Source: Planctomycetota bacterium
GTDB lineage: Bacteria; Planctomycetota; Planctomycetia; Pirellulales; Pirellulaceae
Reading direction: 5' to 3'
DNA: 7,550 nt
Assembly (NCBI GenBank): GCA_026692885.1
Contig: JAPLNJ010000076.1
Coordinates: 1-7,550, forward strand
Shown here: piece after piece, positions 6,292 to 7,550 of the stretch
Layout of the letters: each line of letters starts with the position of its first letter
Numbering within the stretch: the stretch's first letter is position 1
Notes under the pieces: generated by a model
Seen by the model: the letters and a program-made list of their open reading frames with translations, nothing else
What the model was told of the DNA's origin: nothing
The model's database searches: none
Program-made: the position numbers and the translations under genes

Positions 6292-7550
6292 ATGAGTACT
6301 GTTGACAAACATTTGGTCGGGCTGGCGATGGTGATGATCCTCGCCGCATGGAATCCTGCGCAAGCCGCCACGCTGTTCGTGGCCCCCGGCGGCAGCGACG
6401 CTTGGTCGGGCCGGCTCGCAGAGCCGAAGGCCGATAAGACCGACGGTCCGCTGGCGACGCTGGCCGCAGCGCGCGACGCGGTCCGCAAGCTCAAGGCCCA
6501 GGGTCCGCTGACCGAGCCAGTGCGGATCGTCGTGGCTCAGGGCGTGTACACGCTCAACGAACCGCTGGTGCTCACCCCGGCCGACAGCGGCACGGCCACC
6601 TGTCCGATCAGCTACGAAGCGGCACCCGGCGCCACGCCGTACTTCACTGGCGGCCGGCGGATCAGCGGGTTCACCAAGGGCGACAAGGGCCTGTGGTCGG
6701 CCCAAGTGCCCGAGGTTGCCGCGGGCAAATGGTACTTCGAGCAACTCTGGATCAACGGTCGACGGGCGGTCCGGGCGCGGAGTCCGAACAAGTTCTACTA
6801 CTATATCGCGGCCAAGGTGAACCGGGGCACCGATCCGGCGACCGGCCAGGTTGCGGACCTCACGAACCGCGCATTCCGTGCCCGGCCGGAAAACATCGAA
6901 CCGCTCCGCACTGTGGCGAAGGAACGGCTCAACGATGTCACGCTGGTCACGTATCACTCGTGGGAGACCTCCCGATCGCGGCTCGCCGGTGCCGATCCGG
7001 CGACGGGCACGGTGGTGGTCACGGCCGGCGTGCCCTGGGGCTTCGCCTACTGGGGTGCGAACTGCCGCTATCACCTGGAGAATTTCAAGGCGGCGCTGGA
7101 CGAGCCCGGCGAGTGGTTCCTGGACCGCGACGGCACACTGTCGTACCTGCCACTGCCGGACGAGGACATGTCCACCGCCACGGTGATCGCTCCGGTCGTC
7201 GAGCAGTTCGTGCGTATCGTCGGCGAGCCCGACGCGGGCCGCTTTGTCGAGTACCTGACGCTCAAGGGACTGAACTTCCAGCACGGCCAATACGTGCTGC
7301 CGCCCACGGGCCACGCGGACGGCCAGGCCGAGGTCACCATTCCCGCGATGATCGTGGCCGACGGGGCCCGCCATGTCGCCATCGAGTCGTGCGCGGTGCA
7401 ACACGTCGGCACCCACGGCCTGTGGTTCCGCCGCGGCTGCCGGGACAGCCGCGTCGCGCGGTGCTGGTTCGACGACCTCGGCGGCGGCGGCGTGCTGATC
7501 GGCGAGACCGTGGGTTTTGACCCCAAGAAACCCGATGGGGAAACCAGCCA
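6292..7550 (+). CDS. Secreted right-handed parallel beta-helix protein, GH141-like (3' end beyond window)
   Basis: The frame runs from ATG 6292 to the window edge without a stop (419 codons visible), with GAGGAG 9 nt upstream. Residues 8-25 form a signal peptide (core LVGLAMVMILAAW) with cleavage likely after AQA at 23-25. The mature start has the hallmark of large beta-helix carbohydrate enzymes: LFVAPGGSDAWSG (28-40), then DGPLATLAAARDAVRKLK, a VRIVVAQGVYTL strand and ISYEAAPGATPYFTGGRRISG. A segment EWFLDRDGTLSYLPLPDEDM (274-293) precedes the helix rungs, seen from LTLKGLNFQHG (322 on) and HVAIESCAVQHVGTHGLWFR (361 on). This order is typical of GH141 (fucosidase/xylanase) and related proteins of Bacteroidetes, Planctomycetes and Verrucomicrobia. 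Catalytic acids cannot be assigned because the C-terminal part is missing. It may be an exported enzyme acting with the divergent GH2 enzyme on plant or algal polysaccharide. A lyase or non-catalytic beta-helix is the alternative. Confidence 0.85.
   Translation, partial: MSTVDKHLVGLAMVMILAAWNPAQAATLFVAPGGSDAWSGRLAEPKADKTDGPLATLAAARDAVRKLKAQGPLTEPVRIVVAQGVYTLNEPLVLTPADSGTATCPISYEAAPGATPYFTGGRRISGFTKGDKGLWSAQVPEVAAGKWYFEQLWINGRRAVRARSPNKFYYYIAAKVNRGTDPATGQVADLTNRAFRARPENIEPLRTVAKERLNDVTLVTYHSWETSRSRLAGADPATGTVVVTAGVPWGFAYWGANCRYHLENFKAALDEPGEWFLDRDGTLSYLPLPDEDMSTATVIAPVVEQFVRIVGEPDAGRFVEYLTLKGLNFQHGQYVLPPTGHADGQAEVTIPAMIVADGARHVAIESCAVQHVGTHGLWFRRGCRDSRVARCWFDDLGGGGVLIGETVGFDPKKPDGETS

Noticed and set aside
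6184..7416. A 410-codon minus-strand frame over the beta-helix gene
   Set aside because: The plus strand has a signal peptide, ribosome site and recognisable beta-helix family motifs; the antisense frame is low-complexity and has no family features.

Overview
This GC-rich bacterial window holds two large secreted carbohydrate-active proteins facing away from each other. Between them lies about 2.1 kb of accessory DNA with an Uma2-type nuclease gene, a broken RelE/ParE toxin, a small antitoxin-like gene and several long palindromic repeats. The setting suggests a Planctomycetes-like genome (perhaps Pirellulales). The grounds are a LamG-GH2 hydrolase with a Rossmann-like C-terminal domain, a secreted right-handed beta-helix protein of GH141 type, an Uma2 protein, and many ~65-96 bp imperfect palindromes. 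The lineage is inferred from gene style only.

Layout: 6-71, a palindrome just past the 3' end of the first gene. 114-4157 (minus), a 1347-aa exported GH2 glycosidase with both catalytic glutamates and a clear Shine-Dalgarno. 4158-4934, a non-coding stretch with at least three palindromes (4303-4371, 4551-4646 with an outer extension, 4702-4796) and a good promoter for the next gene. 4935-5543 (plus), a Uma2/DUF820 PD-(D/E)XK protein. 5590-5763 (plus), the C-terminal half of a RelE/ParE-like toxin with no N-terminus. 5766-5999 (plus), a 77-aa antitoxin-like protein starting at GTG. 6074-6169, a second copy of the 4702-4796 palindrome with perfect 32-bp arms. 6292 to the window end (plus), a secreted beta-helix protein whose reading frame runs off the right edge.

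The two exported proteins could act on the same complex polysaccharide, the GH2 enzyme releasing terminal sugars and the beta-helix protein cleaving or binding the chain. Their divergent placement makes a polysaccharide-use locus plausible, but no transporter or regulator is visible. The 1.28 kb block carrying Uma2, the toxin remnant and the antitoxin-like gene is flanked by two same-orientation copies of one palindromic repeat family and looks like a small accessory islet. I see no strong evidence for a wholly new system. The repeat elements are the most informative unexplained structure.
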